From Marinihelvus sp963695135 (lineage in GTDB: Bacteria > Pseudomonadota > Gammaproteobacteria > Xanthomonadales > SZUA-36), in assembly GCA_963695135.1 (NCBI GenBank), contig CAVOGA010000001.1, positions 806,001 to 870,000 of the forward strand: 64,000 bases of DNA. The letters are read 5' to 3'. The translations under genes and the position numbers were made by a program. This document shows positions 1-8,008 of the stretch, piece after piece. The notes below the pieces were generated by a model, which had not been told where the DNA came from, made no database searches, and saw only the letters and a program-made list of their open reading frames with translations. Each line of letters starts with the position of its first letter. The stretch's first letter is position 1.

Positions 1-456
1 GGTGACTTTTTTCGTATCGAGGTGGGCTGCTATCCCGAAGTGCATCCGGAATCGGCGGACATGGATTCTGAGATCCACTGGTTCGCTGAGAAGGTCCGCG
101 CCGGGGCAGACGGGGCGATTACCCAGTATTTTTTCGAGGCGGAAACGTACTTCCGCTTCGTTGAGCGAGCCCGCAACGCCGGTGTGACCATACCGATCAC
201 GCCAGGCATCATGCCAATCACCAACTACACGCAGCTGGCGCGGTTCTCACAACGCTGCGGGGCAGTGATTCCCGGTTGGTTGGCAGAGCGGCTGGAAGCC
301 TTTGGTGAAGATGCTGCGTCGATTCGCGAATACGGCCTGGAGGTCATCACCGCGCTGTGCGACCGCCTCCTCGAGGGCGGGGCGCCCGGCCTGCATTTCT
401 ATACGCTTAACCGGGCCAACGCTACGATGAGAATCTGGCAGCGCCTGCAAGGCTGA
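1..456 (+). CDS. metF: Methylenetetrahydrofolate reductase, C-terminal part
   Basis: The gene starts before the window; the reading frame is open from base 1 and 151 residues are visible. It reduces 5,10-methylene-THF to 5-methyl-THF with a flavin, supplying methyl groups for methionine synthesis in the cytosol. The visible part has the family signatures CYPEVHPES near its start, PGIMPI in the middle and GLHFYTLNRA near the end. The family is usually about 280-300 residues, so roughly the first half is missing because of the window edge, not because of a break. It ends 19 bp before the convergent peptidase gene. Confidence 0.93.
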   Translation, partial: GDFFRIEVGCYPEVHPESADMDSEIHWFAEKVRAGADGAITQYFFEAETYFRFVERARNAGVTIPITPGIMPITNYTQLARFSQRCGAVIPGWLAERLEAFGEDAASIREYGLEVITALCDRLLEGGAPGLHFYTLNRANATMRIWQRLQG

Positions 457-475
457 AAACCGCTGCAGCCGGGAA

Positions 476-1465
476 TTATTGGCGATAGATCGCCACGGTC
501 AACGTCCCTTCGGTATCCACCGACGCGCGATACATACCCGCGGTGTTGAACGGCATGGCAATGTTGCCCTGCGGGTCCAGGCTGATCACGCCGCCGGTGC
601 CGCCGGCCGCCACCAGAATCCCGTTAACGACCGTATCCGCTGCCTCGGCCAGGGGCACGCCCTGGGCGACGCGCTGGCAGATGTCGTAGGCCACCACCCA
701 GCGGATGAAGTACTCACCATGCCCGGTGGCGCTGACCGCGCAGGAGTTGTTGTCTGCAAAGGTCCCCGCGCCGATGATCGGCGAGTCGCCGACCCGGCCG
801 AAGCGCTTGTTCGTCATGCCGCCGGTTGAGGTCCCGGCGGCCAGGTTGCCGGCCTGGTCCAGGGCGACGGCGCCCACGGTGGAGAAGAAATCCTGCGCTT
901 TGAATACGCCGGCGGTCTCCCTGGCGCGCGCCGCTTCCAGTTGCTGCCAGCGGAAATCGGTGTAGAACCAGGCCGGTTCGACGAACTCAAAGCCCTGCTC
1001 GGCGGCAAACTGCTCGGCGCCTTGACCGGACAGCATGACGTGGGGCGAGTTTTCCATCACCGCGATGGCCAGGTCGATCGGGTGCTGAATCCGCTGCACG
1101 GAGGACACGGCCCCGGCATTGCGGTCCCGGCCGGTCATGACCGAGGCGTCCATCTCGTTCACGCCCTCGCTGTTGAACACGGCGCCCCGGCCGGCGTTGA
1201 ACAGCGGGTTGTCCTCCATCAGGCGAATGGCCGTCCTGACCGCCTCCAGGCTGGATTCGCCTTCCTGCAGCTTGACGTAGCCTGCCATCACGGCCTCTTC
1301 CAATGACTGGAGAAAGGCCGCTTCGCGTTCCGGGGTCATCTCTTCCCGCAGGATCGTGCCCGCACCGCCGTGGATGGCGATGGCAATGGGCGCATCGCCG
1401 GCACACAGCCCGGAGGTCGCGCCGCCGGACAACAGCACGGCGCAGAGCAGGTAGATTGATCGCAT
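476..1465 (-). CDS. Isoaspartyl peptidase / L-asparaginase (Ntn hydrolase), exported
   Basis: Plant-type asparaginase family (IaaA-like), which cleaves isoaspartyl dipeptides and asparagine after autoproteolysis into alpha and beta chains. HGGAGT lies near residue 32 and the probable nucleophile is Thr196 in STVGAVALD, followed by GTSTGGMTNKRFGRVGDSP. The first residues (MRSIYLLCAVLLSGGATSG) form a signal peptide, so a periplasmic location is likely. An ATG 30 bp upstream (1495) is possible, but the ATG at 1465 has GGAG 8 bases ahead. It lies 87 bp downstream of the Nudix gene on the same strand. The residue before the nucleophile is Ser rather than the usual Gly, a mild deviation. Confidence 0.9.
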   Translation of the reverse strand: MRSIYLLCAVLLSGGATSGLCAGDAPIAIAIHGGAGTILREEMTPEREAAFLQSLEEAVMAGYVKLQEGESSLEAVRTAIRLMEDNPLFNAGRGAVFNSEGVNEMDASVMTGRDRNAGAVSSVQRIQHPIDLAIAVMENSPHVMLSGQGAEQFAAEQGFEFVEPAWFYTDFRWQQLEAARARETAGVFKAQDFFSTVGAVALDQAGNLAAGTSTGGMTNKRFGRVGDSPIIGAGTFADNNSCAVSATGHGEYFIRWVVAYDICQRVAQGVPLAEAADTVVNGILVAAGGTGGVISLDPQGNIAMPFNTAGMYRASVDTEGTLTVAIYRQ

Positions 1466-1552
1466 TGAGGTCACTCCGGTGATCAGAGCGGGCATGTTAG
1501 CAGACTGCCGTGGAGGCGTTACCCGGCCAGCGCCCCGGTGGTGTGCAGGGGT

Positions 1553-2125
1553 TCAGTTGCCCCCGTCAGGAAACATGCTGTCCAGGTTTTGCTCGTGTTC
1601 AACCCAGTACAGGGCCGCATAGACCTTGGGGTCCAGGGCTTTGCCTGCCCGCCGGGCGTCGGCAAGCCAGCGGTTGATTTCATCCAGCGGCACCACGTGG
1701 ACCTGGATGTCCTCGGAGGCGTCGCCACCACCAGGGCCCTCGCGGACCAGGTCCGTGGCCAGGAAAATATCCAGCAGTTCATCGCTCATGCCGGCGGAGC
1801 TGGGGCAGCTGAACAGGTGCCTGAGCCGTCCGGCCCGGAAACCGGTTTCTTCCAGCAGCTCGCGTTCCGCTGCCTGCGTCACCGGTTCATCGGCATCGCC
1901 ATGATCTCCGACCAGGCCGGCCGGCAGCTCGATAACCGGGCCGTTCACGGGCCGGCGGAACTGTTCCACCAGCACCAGTTCCCGCCGGGCCGTTACGGGC
2001 ACGATCACCACCACGCCGGAGGCATTGGTGCGAAAGGCATACTCCCATCCATGCCGCTCACGGATGCCGAGATAGCGCCCTTCGAAATGCACCTGCTCCT
2101 TGCCCGGATCTCTGATTTTGACCAT
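1553..2125 (-). CDS. Nudix hydrolase, ADP-ribose pyrophosphatase type
   Basis: A protein of about 190 residues with the Nudix helix AAERELLEETGF preceded by a Glu in the expected place, and GPVIELPAGLV just before it, typical of the ADP-ribose/ADP-sugar pyrophosphatase branch (NudF-like). It hydrolyses nucleoside diphosphate-linked substrates with Mg2+ in the cytosol. A longer version starting at 2161 adds 12 residues without better similarity or a ribosome site. The open frame continues far upstream on this strand, but that part is antisense to the next gene and is not coding. It may be co-transcribed with the peptidase downstream. Confidence 0.85.
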   Translation of the reverse strand: MVKIRDPGKEQVHFEGRYLGIRERHGWEYAFRTNASGVVVIVPVTARRELVLVEQFRRPVNGPVIELPAGLVGDHGDADEPVTQAAERELLEETGFRAGRLRHLFSCPSSAGMSDELLDIFLATDLVREGPGGGDASEDIQVHVVPLDEINRWLADARRAGKALDPKVYAALYWVEHEQNLDSMFPDGGN

Positions 2126-2251
2126 GGTCAGAGTATACGGGCGCAGCGCCCCGGCCGGCATGCAAATCAGTATGAAAGTTGATTTTTGACGCCGGCGGAA
2201 CCAAATAGGGTCGCATCGTTCAAAGTGCCGACCTTTGCAGAGACCATAACA

Positions 2252-3667
2252 ATGAGAATTCTCCCGCTTTTCGCCGTTGCCATCCTTGCGCTTACCACCC
2301 TGCCTGCCACCGCCCGCGCGCAGGCGCCGGTCAACCCGGCCAATGCGCCGGAAACCGCTCCCGCCCAGCGGATGGTCAGCGTTCCGGAACTTCGCCAGAT
2401 TGCCAACCGGGCGTACGCGGAGCAGAACTACCCGGCTTTTTTGCAGGCGGTGTCCGCCCTGCACGAGCTGCGTCCCTGGAATTCGGATTACATGAGTTAC
2501 GTGGTGCTGGCCAATGCGCTGAACGGCAACAAGTCTGCAGCTTACGAAATGATGTTGTACATGCAGCAGCAGGGACTCGCCGGTGACTTCAACAGCACGG
2601 ACGACTCCCTGTCCATCCGCGGCACCGAGGCCTACGAGTACATCAACGATCTCATGGTCCGCGCCAACGATCCCATGGGTGTTGCAGAGCTGAAGATGAC
2701 GCTCCCCGGGTCCGTGCTGGCCGCTTCCGACATCGAGTGGGATCCGACCCGCGAAGCCTTCCTGGTCAGCGATCCGCGACAGGGCGCCATCTTCCGGGTC
2801 GGCCGTGACGGCACAACGGAAGAATTGATCAGCGCTGACGAGGACAACGGACTCTGGGCGGTTTACGGGCTGATTGTCGACCCTGACAACAACCGTCTGT
2901 GGGTCTCCAGCGCCGCAAGCCCGGAATTTGCAGGACTCGAGGAGACCGATGCGGGTCGCTCGGCCCTGTTTGAATTCAGCCTGGATGAGCTTGAGCTGGT
3001 CAAGGTATACCCGGTGCCTGCGGACGGACGTCCGCACCGGCTCGGTGCGATCACCCGGGTCAGCAATGGGGATATCTACGGGATCGACAGTTTCATGCCC
3101 ATTGTTTACCGCCTGAAATCCGGTGACGACCTCCTGAAACGCTTTGCGGTATCCGGTGACAATGTTTACCTGCGGGATATCACGGCCTCCGATGATGGCT
3201 CCCGCCTCTACCTCGCCGATTATGAACTGGGTATTACCGTGTTTGACCTGGCGGGGAAACAGGCGGCCAAGGTTGCCGGTCCCGAGACCCTGAATTTCGG
3301 CGGGATCGAGGGCCTGGACTACTGGGACGGTCACCTGGTCATGACCCAGAGCGGCATCAGTCCGCAACGGATTCTGCGCCTGAAGTTGAGCGCCGATGGC
3401 GCATCCGTGGAGGAGGTGGCCCCGCTGGCCGTTGCCCAGCCGTTTTTCGATCACCCCAGTTCAGGGACGCTGCTTGACGGCAGCCTGTGGTTCATCGCGA
3501 ACAGCTACGGAACCCAGAACGCGGTGCAGCCTGAGTCGATCCGGATCGCGGTAGCCCCCGTGGAGACCGCGCCGGACCTGATGGCACCGGATCTCGACAA
3601 GTTCTGGGACGAATACTACGAGAGCCGCGGCATGGAGCGCCCCGACCAGCCGGCGGAAGATTCCTGA
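2252..3667 (+). CDS. Exported beta-propeller (SMP-30/NHL-like) protein of unknown function
   Basis: A 471-residue protein beginning with a clear signal peptide (MRILPLFAVAILALTTLPA, cleavage near ARA-QA). Residues 40-130 look like a helical repeat region. The rest has recurring motifs such as EWDPTREAFLVSDPRQGAIF and YLADYELGITVFDLAG, with hydrophobic strands and turn glycines as in SMP-30/gluconolactonase-like propellers. No catalytic metal site can be assigned with confidence. The ATG at 2252 was chosen because the signal peptide starts there; an in-frame upstream start at 2186 would place 22 odd residues in front. It is divergent from the Nudix gene. Confidence 0.75.
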   Translation: MRILPLFAVAILALTTLPATARAQAPVNPANAPETAPAQRMVSVPELRQIANRAYAEQNYPAFLQAVSALHELRPWNSDYMSYVVLANALNGNKSAAYEMMLYMQQQGLAGDFNSTDDSLSIRGTEAYEYINDLMVRANDPMGVAELKMTLPGSVLAASDIEWDPTREAFLVSDPRQGAIFRVGRDGTTEELISADEDNGLWAVYGLIVDPDNNRLWVSSAASPEFAGLEETDAGRSALFEFSLDELELVKVYPVPADGRPHRLGAITRVSNGDIYGIDSFMPIVYRLKSGDDLLKRFAVSGDNVYLRDITASDDGSRLYLADYELGITVFDLAGKQAAKVAGPETLNFGGIEGLDYWDGHLVMTQSGISPQRILRLKLSADGASVEEVAPLAVAQPFFDHPSSGTLLDGSLWFIANSYGTQNAVQPESIRIAVAPVETAPDLMAPDLDKFWDEYYESRGMERPDQPAEDS

Positions 3668-3682
3668 GGTAACCGGCGCCGC

Positions 3683-4573
3683 TTACGGGGCGCTCTGCAG
3701 GCAGCGCTGGCGGAGCATGCCGCCGAATGACAGGGTGTCACAGAGACGGTTAAGCCGCGCCTCGTCCAGGGCGCGCCGCTGAAGATCCGGATCCGCCAGC
3801 GCGGAAGGAACGGCACATTCAATACCCGTCAGCTGGCGGGCCAGTTCGGCGGCGCCGCGGTGTTCGGTCAGCTTCGGAGCCAGGGTTTTGGCGCCCCGGA
3901 AGCTGAGATGCCGGATTTCCTCGAGCCGCTGAAAAATCGCATCCAGCGTTCCGAAATGGCCCAGCAGCGCTGACGCGGTCTTGGGGCCAACGCCGGGCAC
4001 GCCGGGAATATTGTCCACCGCGTCCCCCGTCAGGGCCAGATAGTCGGCAATCTGGGCCGGCCTGACGCCAAACTTTTCAAACACACCGTCCGGGCCCAGG
4101 CGCCTGTTGTTGGCGAAGTCCCACCAGGTATCGCCGTCATCCAGCAGCTGGGCCAGGTCCTTGTCGCCGCTCACGATGTGAATGGCATGACCGCGCTCCC
4201 GCCAGTAGGACGCCAGGGTGCCGATGAGGTCGTCCGCCTCGAAACGCTCGTCGCCGTAGCACTTGAAGCCCATGGCCTCGGCCATGCTTCGCGCCCAGGC
4301 GAACTGCCGTTTGAGTTCCTCCGGCGCCGGGTCCCGGTTGGCCTTGTACTCGGGATAGATCTCGTTGCGATAGCTGGTGGTCAGGGAAATATCGAAGGCA
4401 ACGCCCAGGTGTTCCGGCCGGGCCTGCTCGACCAGGCTGCACAGAAACCCGGTGAAGCCGTACACCGCGTTGGTTGGCTGGCCCTGTTCATTGAGAAAAG
4501 CGTCGGGCATGGAATGCCACGCGCGGAACAGGTAAATGCTGGCGTCGACCAGGTAGACGGGTGATGCGCTCAT
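3683..4573 (-). CDS. 5'-3' exonuclease (PolA N-domain / ExoIX-like)
   Basis: A stand-alone 296-residue flap/5'-3' exonuclease-like protein. YLVDASIYLFRAWHSMP at the N-terminus, YKANRDP, FEADDLIGTLA and IVSGDKDLAQLL carry the metal-binding acidic residues. TGDAVDNIPGVPGVGPKTA is the helix-hairpin-helix/H3TH DNA-binding region. The size matches proteins annotated as 5'-3' exonuclease or Xni rather than full DNA polymerase I. It is probably involved in removing 5' flaps or RNA primers. It is convergent with the beta-propeller gene and lies 30 bp downstream of the HNH nuclease gene, so the two nucleases may share a transcript. Confidence 0.9.
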   Translation of the reverse strand: MSASPVYLVDASIYLFRAWHSMPDAFLNEQGQPTNAVYGFTGFLCSLVEQARPEHLGVAFDISLTTSYRNEIYPEYKANRDPAPEELKRQFAWARSMAEAMGFKCYGDERFEADDLIGTLASYWRERGHAIHIVSGDKDLAQLLDDGDTWWDFANNRRLGPDGVFEKFGVRPAQIADYLALTGDAVDNIPGVPGVGPKTASALLGHFGTLDAIFQRLEEIRHLSFRGAKTLAPKLTEHRGAAELARQLTGIECAVPSALADPDLQRRALDEARLNRLCDTLSFGGMLRQRCLQSAP

Positions 4574-4603
4574 CAGCGCATGATAGCAGGCGCGGCGGCC
4601 TGG

Positions 4604-5221
4604 TCAGGCGAGCAGGACTTCGCCGGCCTCCACACGCTGGCGCAAGACGCTCTTGCGCGGGAAGTGCGCCAGCAGGAATTCCATCTGGTCAGCCAGGATC
4701 TTACGGCCCTGCAGGTAGATGTACTCCGCGTGGGTCGGGGTGAAGGGAATCGCCAGCAGCTCCATGCCGGACTGCTCGGGCGTCTGACCGGCCTTGTGGT
4801 TATTGCATCGCTTGCAGGCGGTCACCACGTTGGCCCAGATATCCAGGCCGCCCTGGCTGACCGGCTTAACGTGGTCGCGGGACAACAGGAAATTGGGAAA
4901 ACGCTCGCCGCAATACAGGCACAGGTTCTGGTCACGCCGGAACAGGGCCTTGTTGCTCAGCGGCGGCACGTAGCCATTGGTGAACAGGTGCTTGTGCGGG
5001 TGGTGACCGGTGGTGGCGAGGATGGCGTTGACTTCGATACGGCTCTGCAGGCCGCTGAGCGCGTTGATGCCGCCGTGAACCGTGAATAACCGGCGGCCAA
5101 GACTGTAGCTGACCTGCCCCAGGCTGATCAGCCTGGCGGCGTCCTGGTAGCCGATCCATTCCAGCGGCATGCCGGAAACGTCCGTGCGCAGAACCTGAAG
5201 TTGGAGGTGATCACCGTTCAT
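4604..5221 (-). CDS. HNH endonuclease
   Basis: A 205-residue protein with a zinc-ribbon HNH centre: CLYCGERF, then LSRDHVKPVSQGG (catalytic DH) and VTACKRCNNHKAG (second CxxC and the N of HNH). The C-terminal part (EYIYLQGRKILADQMEFLLAHFP) matches a widespread chromosomal HNH family with no known restriction partner, and none is seen here. The N-terminal 80 residues are not recognised. Its start is 33 bp from a palindrome resembling an NrdR box (see the entry at 5254), which may couple it to nucleotide or replication control. Confidence 0.87.
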   Translation of the reverse strand: MNGDHLQLQVLRTDVSGMPLEWIGYQDAARLISLGQVSYSLGRRLFTVHGGINALSGLQSRIEVNAILATTGHHPHKHLFTNGYVPPLSNKALFRRDQNLCLYCGERFPNFLLSRDHVKPVSQGGLDIWANVVTACKRCNNHKAGQTPEQSGMELLAIPFTPTHAEYIYLQGRKILADQMEFLLAHFPRKSVLRQRVEAGEVLLA

Positions 5222-5253
5222 CGTGTGTCGTCATCCCCTTGGCGGTCGGTGAG

Positions 5254-5301
5254 ACACAACATATTGTGTCTTTGTGACCCTTTCATGGCTATATATCCCT
5301 T
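5254..5301. promoter_or_regulatory. nrdR box: Possible NrdR-box pair in the HNH / degQ-like intergenic region
   Basis: Bases 5254-5269 read ACACAACATATTGTGT, within the longer inverted repeat AGACACAA-CATA-TTGTGTCT at 5252-5271. This agrees with the published NrdR-box consensus acaCwAtATaTwGtgt at all but one position. A weaker second site, TGGCTATATATCCCTT, starts at 5286, exactly 32 bp further on, which is about three helix turns and the spacing usual for NrdR-box pairs. The second box matches only in its core. The flanking genes are not ribonucleotide reductases, so the assignment is tentative. Confidence 0.45.
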
Positions 5302-5445
5302 TTCCCGGGTGAAAGCAAGAACGTGGCCGCCGGGCCGTTGCTGCGCCGGGACGTTGCCGTGCGTCGCCCTCCGGCTTGCAGGCACCTTGAAAGTGCTGCA
5401 CCCCGACGGGATATTGCTGTAATGATCTGAGCTGGAGAATGTCCC

Positions 5446-6789
5446 GTGAAGTCTCTGCTGCTACTCATCCTGTGTTGTGGAATGTCCGTGTCCGCCAGGG
5501 CTGCGCTGCCCTCGGAAGTAGACGGTCAGCCGCTGCCGTCCCTGGCGCCGGTGCTGGAAGAAGTCACCCCATCGGTGGTCAATATCTACACGCAAACGCG
5601 GGTGCGTGTTCGCAGCCCCCTGCTCAATGATCCGTTTTTCCGGCGCTTCTTCAACGTTCCCGAGGCGCCGCGCGAGCGGGTTTCCCAGTCCCTCGGTTCC
5701 GGAGTGATCGTGGATGCCGGGGAGGGTTATATCCTGACCAATAACCACGTGATCCAGGGTGCCGACGACATAGCGGTCACCCTGCAGGATGGGCGGAGCC
5801 TGAAGGCGGAGGTGGTCGGCCTGGATCCGGACACGGACCTGGCGGTGATTCGTGTGCCCGCCGAAAGCCTGCGTGCGCTGCCCCTGGCGGATTCCAGCGA
5901 GCTGCGTGTCGGGGATTTCGTGGTTGCCGTCGGCAATCCCTTTGGGCTCGGTCAGACCGTAACCTCCGGTATTGTCAGCGCCCTGGGCCGCACCGGCTTC
6001 CGGGGGCTTGAGTTCCAGAATTTCATCCAGACCGACGCCTCGATCAACCCGGGCAATTCCGGTGGCGCGCTGATCAACCTGCGCGGTGAGCTGGTGGGCA
6101 TTAACAGCGCCATCTTCACCCCGAGCGGCGGCAACGTGGGAATCGGCTTTGCGATTCCCTCCTCCATGGCGTCCTATGTCATGGACCAGCTGATCCGCTT
6201 CGGCGAGGTGCGGCGCGGCACGCTGGGGATCATCGTGCAGAACCTGACGCCGGAGCTGGCGGGCGCCTTTGGCGTTACCGGGGGGCGTGGCGCGCTGGTT
6301 TCGGAGATCCTGCCCGGCTCCGCCGGTGAGGAGGGCGACCTGCGCCCCGGTGATGTGCTGCTGGAGCTTGACGGCCAGCGGCTGCGCAATGCGCAGGATT
6401 TTCTCAACGCGGAGGGGCTGGTGCCTGTCGGGCGCGCACTGGAGGTCGTCTACCTGCGTGACGGCAAAGAGCGGACCGCGCAGCTGGAAATCGACGCGCC
6501 GCGGCAGTTGGGCGGCGCGGAGCTGGAGCCACGCTTTGCCGGCGCCGTCTTCATCGAGTTGCCCGCCTCGGCCCGGGCCGGCGGTGTGAGCGGTGTCCTG
6601 CTGGAATCGCTCGAGCGGGACAGCCAGCTGGCCTATGAGGGCTTGCGGCCGGGCGATGTCATCACCGCGGTGAACCGCAAGCGCACGGACAACCTGGACG
6701 ATCTGCGTGGCGCCCTGGAGGGCGTTCGCGGGCCGGTGCTGTTGCAACTCCGGCGCCAGGGCGAGGCTTACGTGGCGCGTATCGACTGA
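5446..6789 (+). CDS. Periplasmic serine endoprotease, DegQ/DegP type
   Basis: A 447-residue HtrA-family protease with a GTG start. Residues 1-19 are a signal peptide ending in SARA. The trypsin-like domain has the triad His101 (TNNHVI), Asp131 (DTDLAVI) and Ser205 (NPGNSGGAL). Two PDZ domains follow, about residues 250-350 and 360-447, each with a GLRPGDVI-like or LRPGDVLL loop. The length and two PDZ domains fit DegQ rather than one-PDZ DegS. It degrades or refolds misfolded envelope proteins. It lies just upstream of the PspA envelope-stress operon, though a sigma-54 promoter between them argues for separate control. Confidence 0.93.
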   Translation: MKSLLLLILCCGMSVSARAALPSEVDGQPLPSLAPVLEEVTPSVVNIYTQTRVRVRSPLLNDPFFRRFFNVPEAPRERVSQSLGSGVIVDAGEGYILTNNHVIQGADDIAVTLQDGRSLKAEVVGLDPDTDLAVIRVPAESLRALPLADSSELRVGDFVVAVGNPFGLGQTVTSGIVSALGRTGFRGLEFQNFIQTDASINPGNSGGALINLRGELVGINSAIFTPSGGNVGIGFAIPSSMASYVMDQLIRFGEVRRGTLGIIVQNLTPELAGAFGVTGGRGALVSEILPGSAGEEGDLRPGDVLLELDGQRLRNAQDFLNAEGLVPVGRALEVVYLRDGKERTAQLEIDAPRQLGGAELEPRFAGAVFIELPASARAGGVSGVLLESLERDSQLAYEGLRPGDVITAVNRKRTDNLDDLRGALEGVRGPVLLQLRRQGEAYVARID

Positions 6790-6805
6790 AACGGTCCAGG
6801 TCAGC

Positions 6806-6840
6806 TTGGCAATTCGCCGATCGATTGTCGAATTCGCCAA
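6806..6840. promoter_or_regulatory. Inverted repeat upstream of the pspA promoter (possible PspF site)
   Basis: TTGGCAATTCG at 6806-6816 is matched by CGAATTCGCCAA at 6829-6840, an 11-bp inverted repeat with one bulged base and a 12-base spacer. It is centred about 107 bp upstream of the expected pspA start site, where PspF enhancer sites lie in enteric bacteria. It could instead be the terminator of the protease gene, but no T-run follows on the plus strand. Confidence 0.4.
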
Positions 6841-6903
6841 CCGTCGGCACACGGCGGACCAGTTGGGGACGATAAGTGCTTAAAAAACAAGACTAAAAAT
6901 CTA

Positions 6904-6919
6904 TGGCATGAAAACTGCA
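6904..6919 (+). promoter_or_regulatory. Sigma-54 promoter of pspA-pspC
   Basis: TGGCATGAAAACTGCA matches the sigma-54 consensus TGGCACG-N4-TTGCA at all but two positions and keeps the invariant GG and GC exactly ten bases apart (GG at 6905-6906, GC at 6917-6918). The predicted start is near 6930, leaving a leader of about 36 bases with AAGGAG at 6952-6957 before the pspA ATG. Sigma-54 control of pspA is the known rule in gammaproteobacteria. Confidence 0.75.
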
Positions 6920-6965
6920 TGATAATCACTTGAGCACACCAAACAATTGCCAAGGAGATTGTCTT

Positions 6966-7703
6966 ATGGGTACTTTTTCACGCATCCGCTATGTCATTGC
7001 AGCCAACGTCAATGCGCTGCTCGAAAAAGCGGAAGATCCGGAAAAACTGCTTCGCGCCCTGATCCGGGAAATGGAGGATGCGGGCGATGATGCGCGCCTC
7101 GCGGCGGCCGATCTCCTCGCCGAAGAGCAGCACCTGGAGCGGGTTGAACAGCGCCTCAAGCGCGAACTGGGCGAGTGGCAGGAGCGGGCGGAAAAAGCCG
7201 TTACCGCCGGTCGTGATGACCTGGCCCGCGCCGCCCTGAAAGCGCGCAGCGAGGCGGAGGAGCGCCTGAAGCTCACGCACCATGAGCAGGAGGGCCTGCG
7301 CCAGCGGTTGACCCAGCTCGAAACCGACATGGGCACGCTGAAGCTCAAGCTTGCCGAAGCGAAGGGCAAGCTCAAGACCCTGCACAGCCGGGAACACGTT
7401 CGCCGCCAGGCGCCGGCGGCTGCCAATGAGGATCTTGGTCGCCATGAGCGCAAGCTGCGCAACGCGATGGGCCGTTTTGACCGCCTGGAAAGCCAGGTCG
7501 AACGCCTGGAGGCGCGGGTTCGCTCCTACGAGGTTGGCGGTGAAGCACCTTCGCCCTGGGCCGCAGCCGCGCGCAGCGAAACGGCGGATCCGGAAGTAGA
7601 AGCCGCGCTCGAGTCACTGAAAGCGCGGATCAAATCCGAAACCCGGGCCGAGCAGGCCGCTGTTGAAGCGCCCGCGGCTACCGACAGCAGCAAGGCTTCA
7701 TGA
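6966..7703 (+). CDS. pspA: Phage shock protein A (PspA/IM30)
   Basis: A 245-residue PspA/Vipp1 family protein, an ESCRT-III-like coiled-coil scaffold that binds stressed inner membrane and, in known systems, inhibits the activator PspF. The N-terminal amphipathic start GTFSRIRYVIAANVNALL is followed by EDPEKLLRALIREMED and long charged coiled coil to about residue 215. The ATG at 6966 is preceded by AAGGAG at the right spacing. It overlaps pspC by 4 bp (ATGA). No pspB or pspF is visible in the window. Confidence 0.95.
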   Translation: MGTFSRIRYVIAANVNALLEKAEDPEKLLRALIREMEDAGDDARLAAADLLAEEQHLERVEQRLKRELGEWQERAEKAVTAGRDDLARAALKARSEAEERLKLTHHEQEGLRQRLTQLETDMGTLKLKLAEAKGKLKTLHSREHVRRQAPAAANEDLGRHERKLRNAMGRFDRLESQVERLEARVRSYEVGGEAPSPWAAAARSETADPEVEAALESLKARIKSETRAEQAAVEAPAATDSSKAS

Positions 7704-8008
7704 GCCTGATGCGCCGCCTCTACCGCCCCGACGACGCGTTGCTGGCCGGCCTTTGCGCCGAGCTGGCCCGTCGCCTGGGGTGGAATGTCTGGGCGCTGCG
7801 TGTCCTGTTCCTGGTCGCCTTGCTGGTCAAGACCCTGCCTACGGCACTGCTTTATCTCGCCGCTTCGCTGGTTATGGGTCTCGTGCTGGCCGACCGGGCA
7901 AGACCCGCGCCGCCGGGCGGACTGGCCTCGGACCGGCTCAGCGAAAGGGGGCAGCGGATCGAAGAACTGGAAGAGCGCTTCAGGAAACTGGAGCGGGAGA
8001 CTCGCTGA
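7700..8008 (+). CDS. pspC: PspC-domain inner-membrane protein
   Basis: A 102-residue PspC domain protein. LYRPDDALLAGLCAELARRLG is the PspC signature, followed by one or two hydrophobic segments (residues 32-65) and a charged coiled-coil tail (RGQRIEELEERFRKLERETR). In characterised systems PspC senses envelope stress and binds PspA, releasing PspF. The start overlaps the pspA stop (ATGA), so the pair is translationally coupled under the sigma-54 promoter. The last 29 bp overlap the convergent MATE gene. Confidence 0.92.
   Translation: MSLMRRLYRPDDALLAGLCAELARRLGWNVWALRVLFLVALLVKTLPTALLYLAASLVMGLVLADRARPAPPGGLASDRLSERGQRIEELEERFRKLERETR

Noticed and set aside
2126..3454. Long minus-strand open frame extending the Nudix gene to about 633 residues
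   Set aside because: It is antisense to the exported beta-propeller gene, has no family similarity, and the Nudix protein is complete without it.
5461..6852. Minus-strand open frame of 463 codons opposite the DegQ-like gene
   Set aside because: Shadow of a GC-rich gene whose plus-strand product has a complete catalytic triad and PDZ domains.
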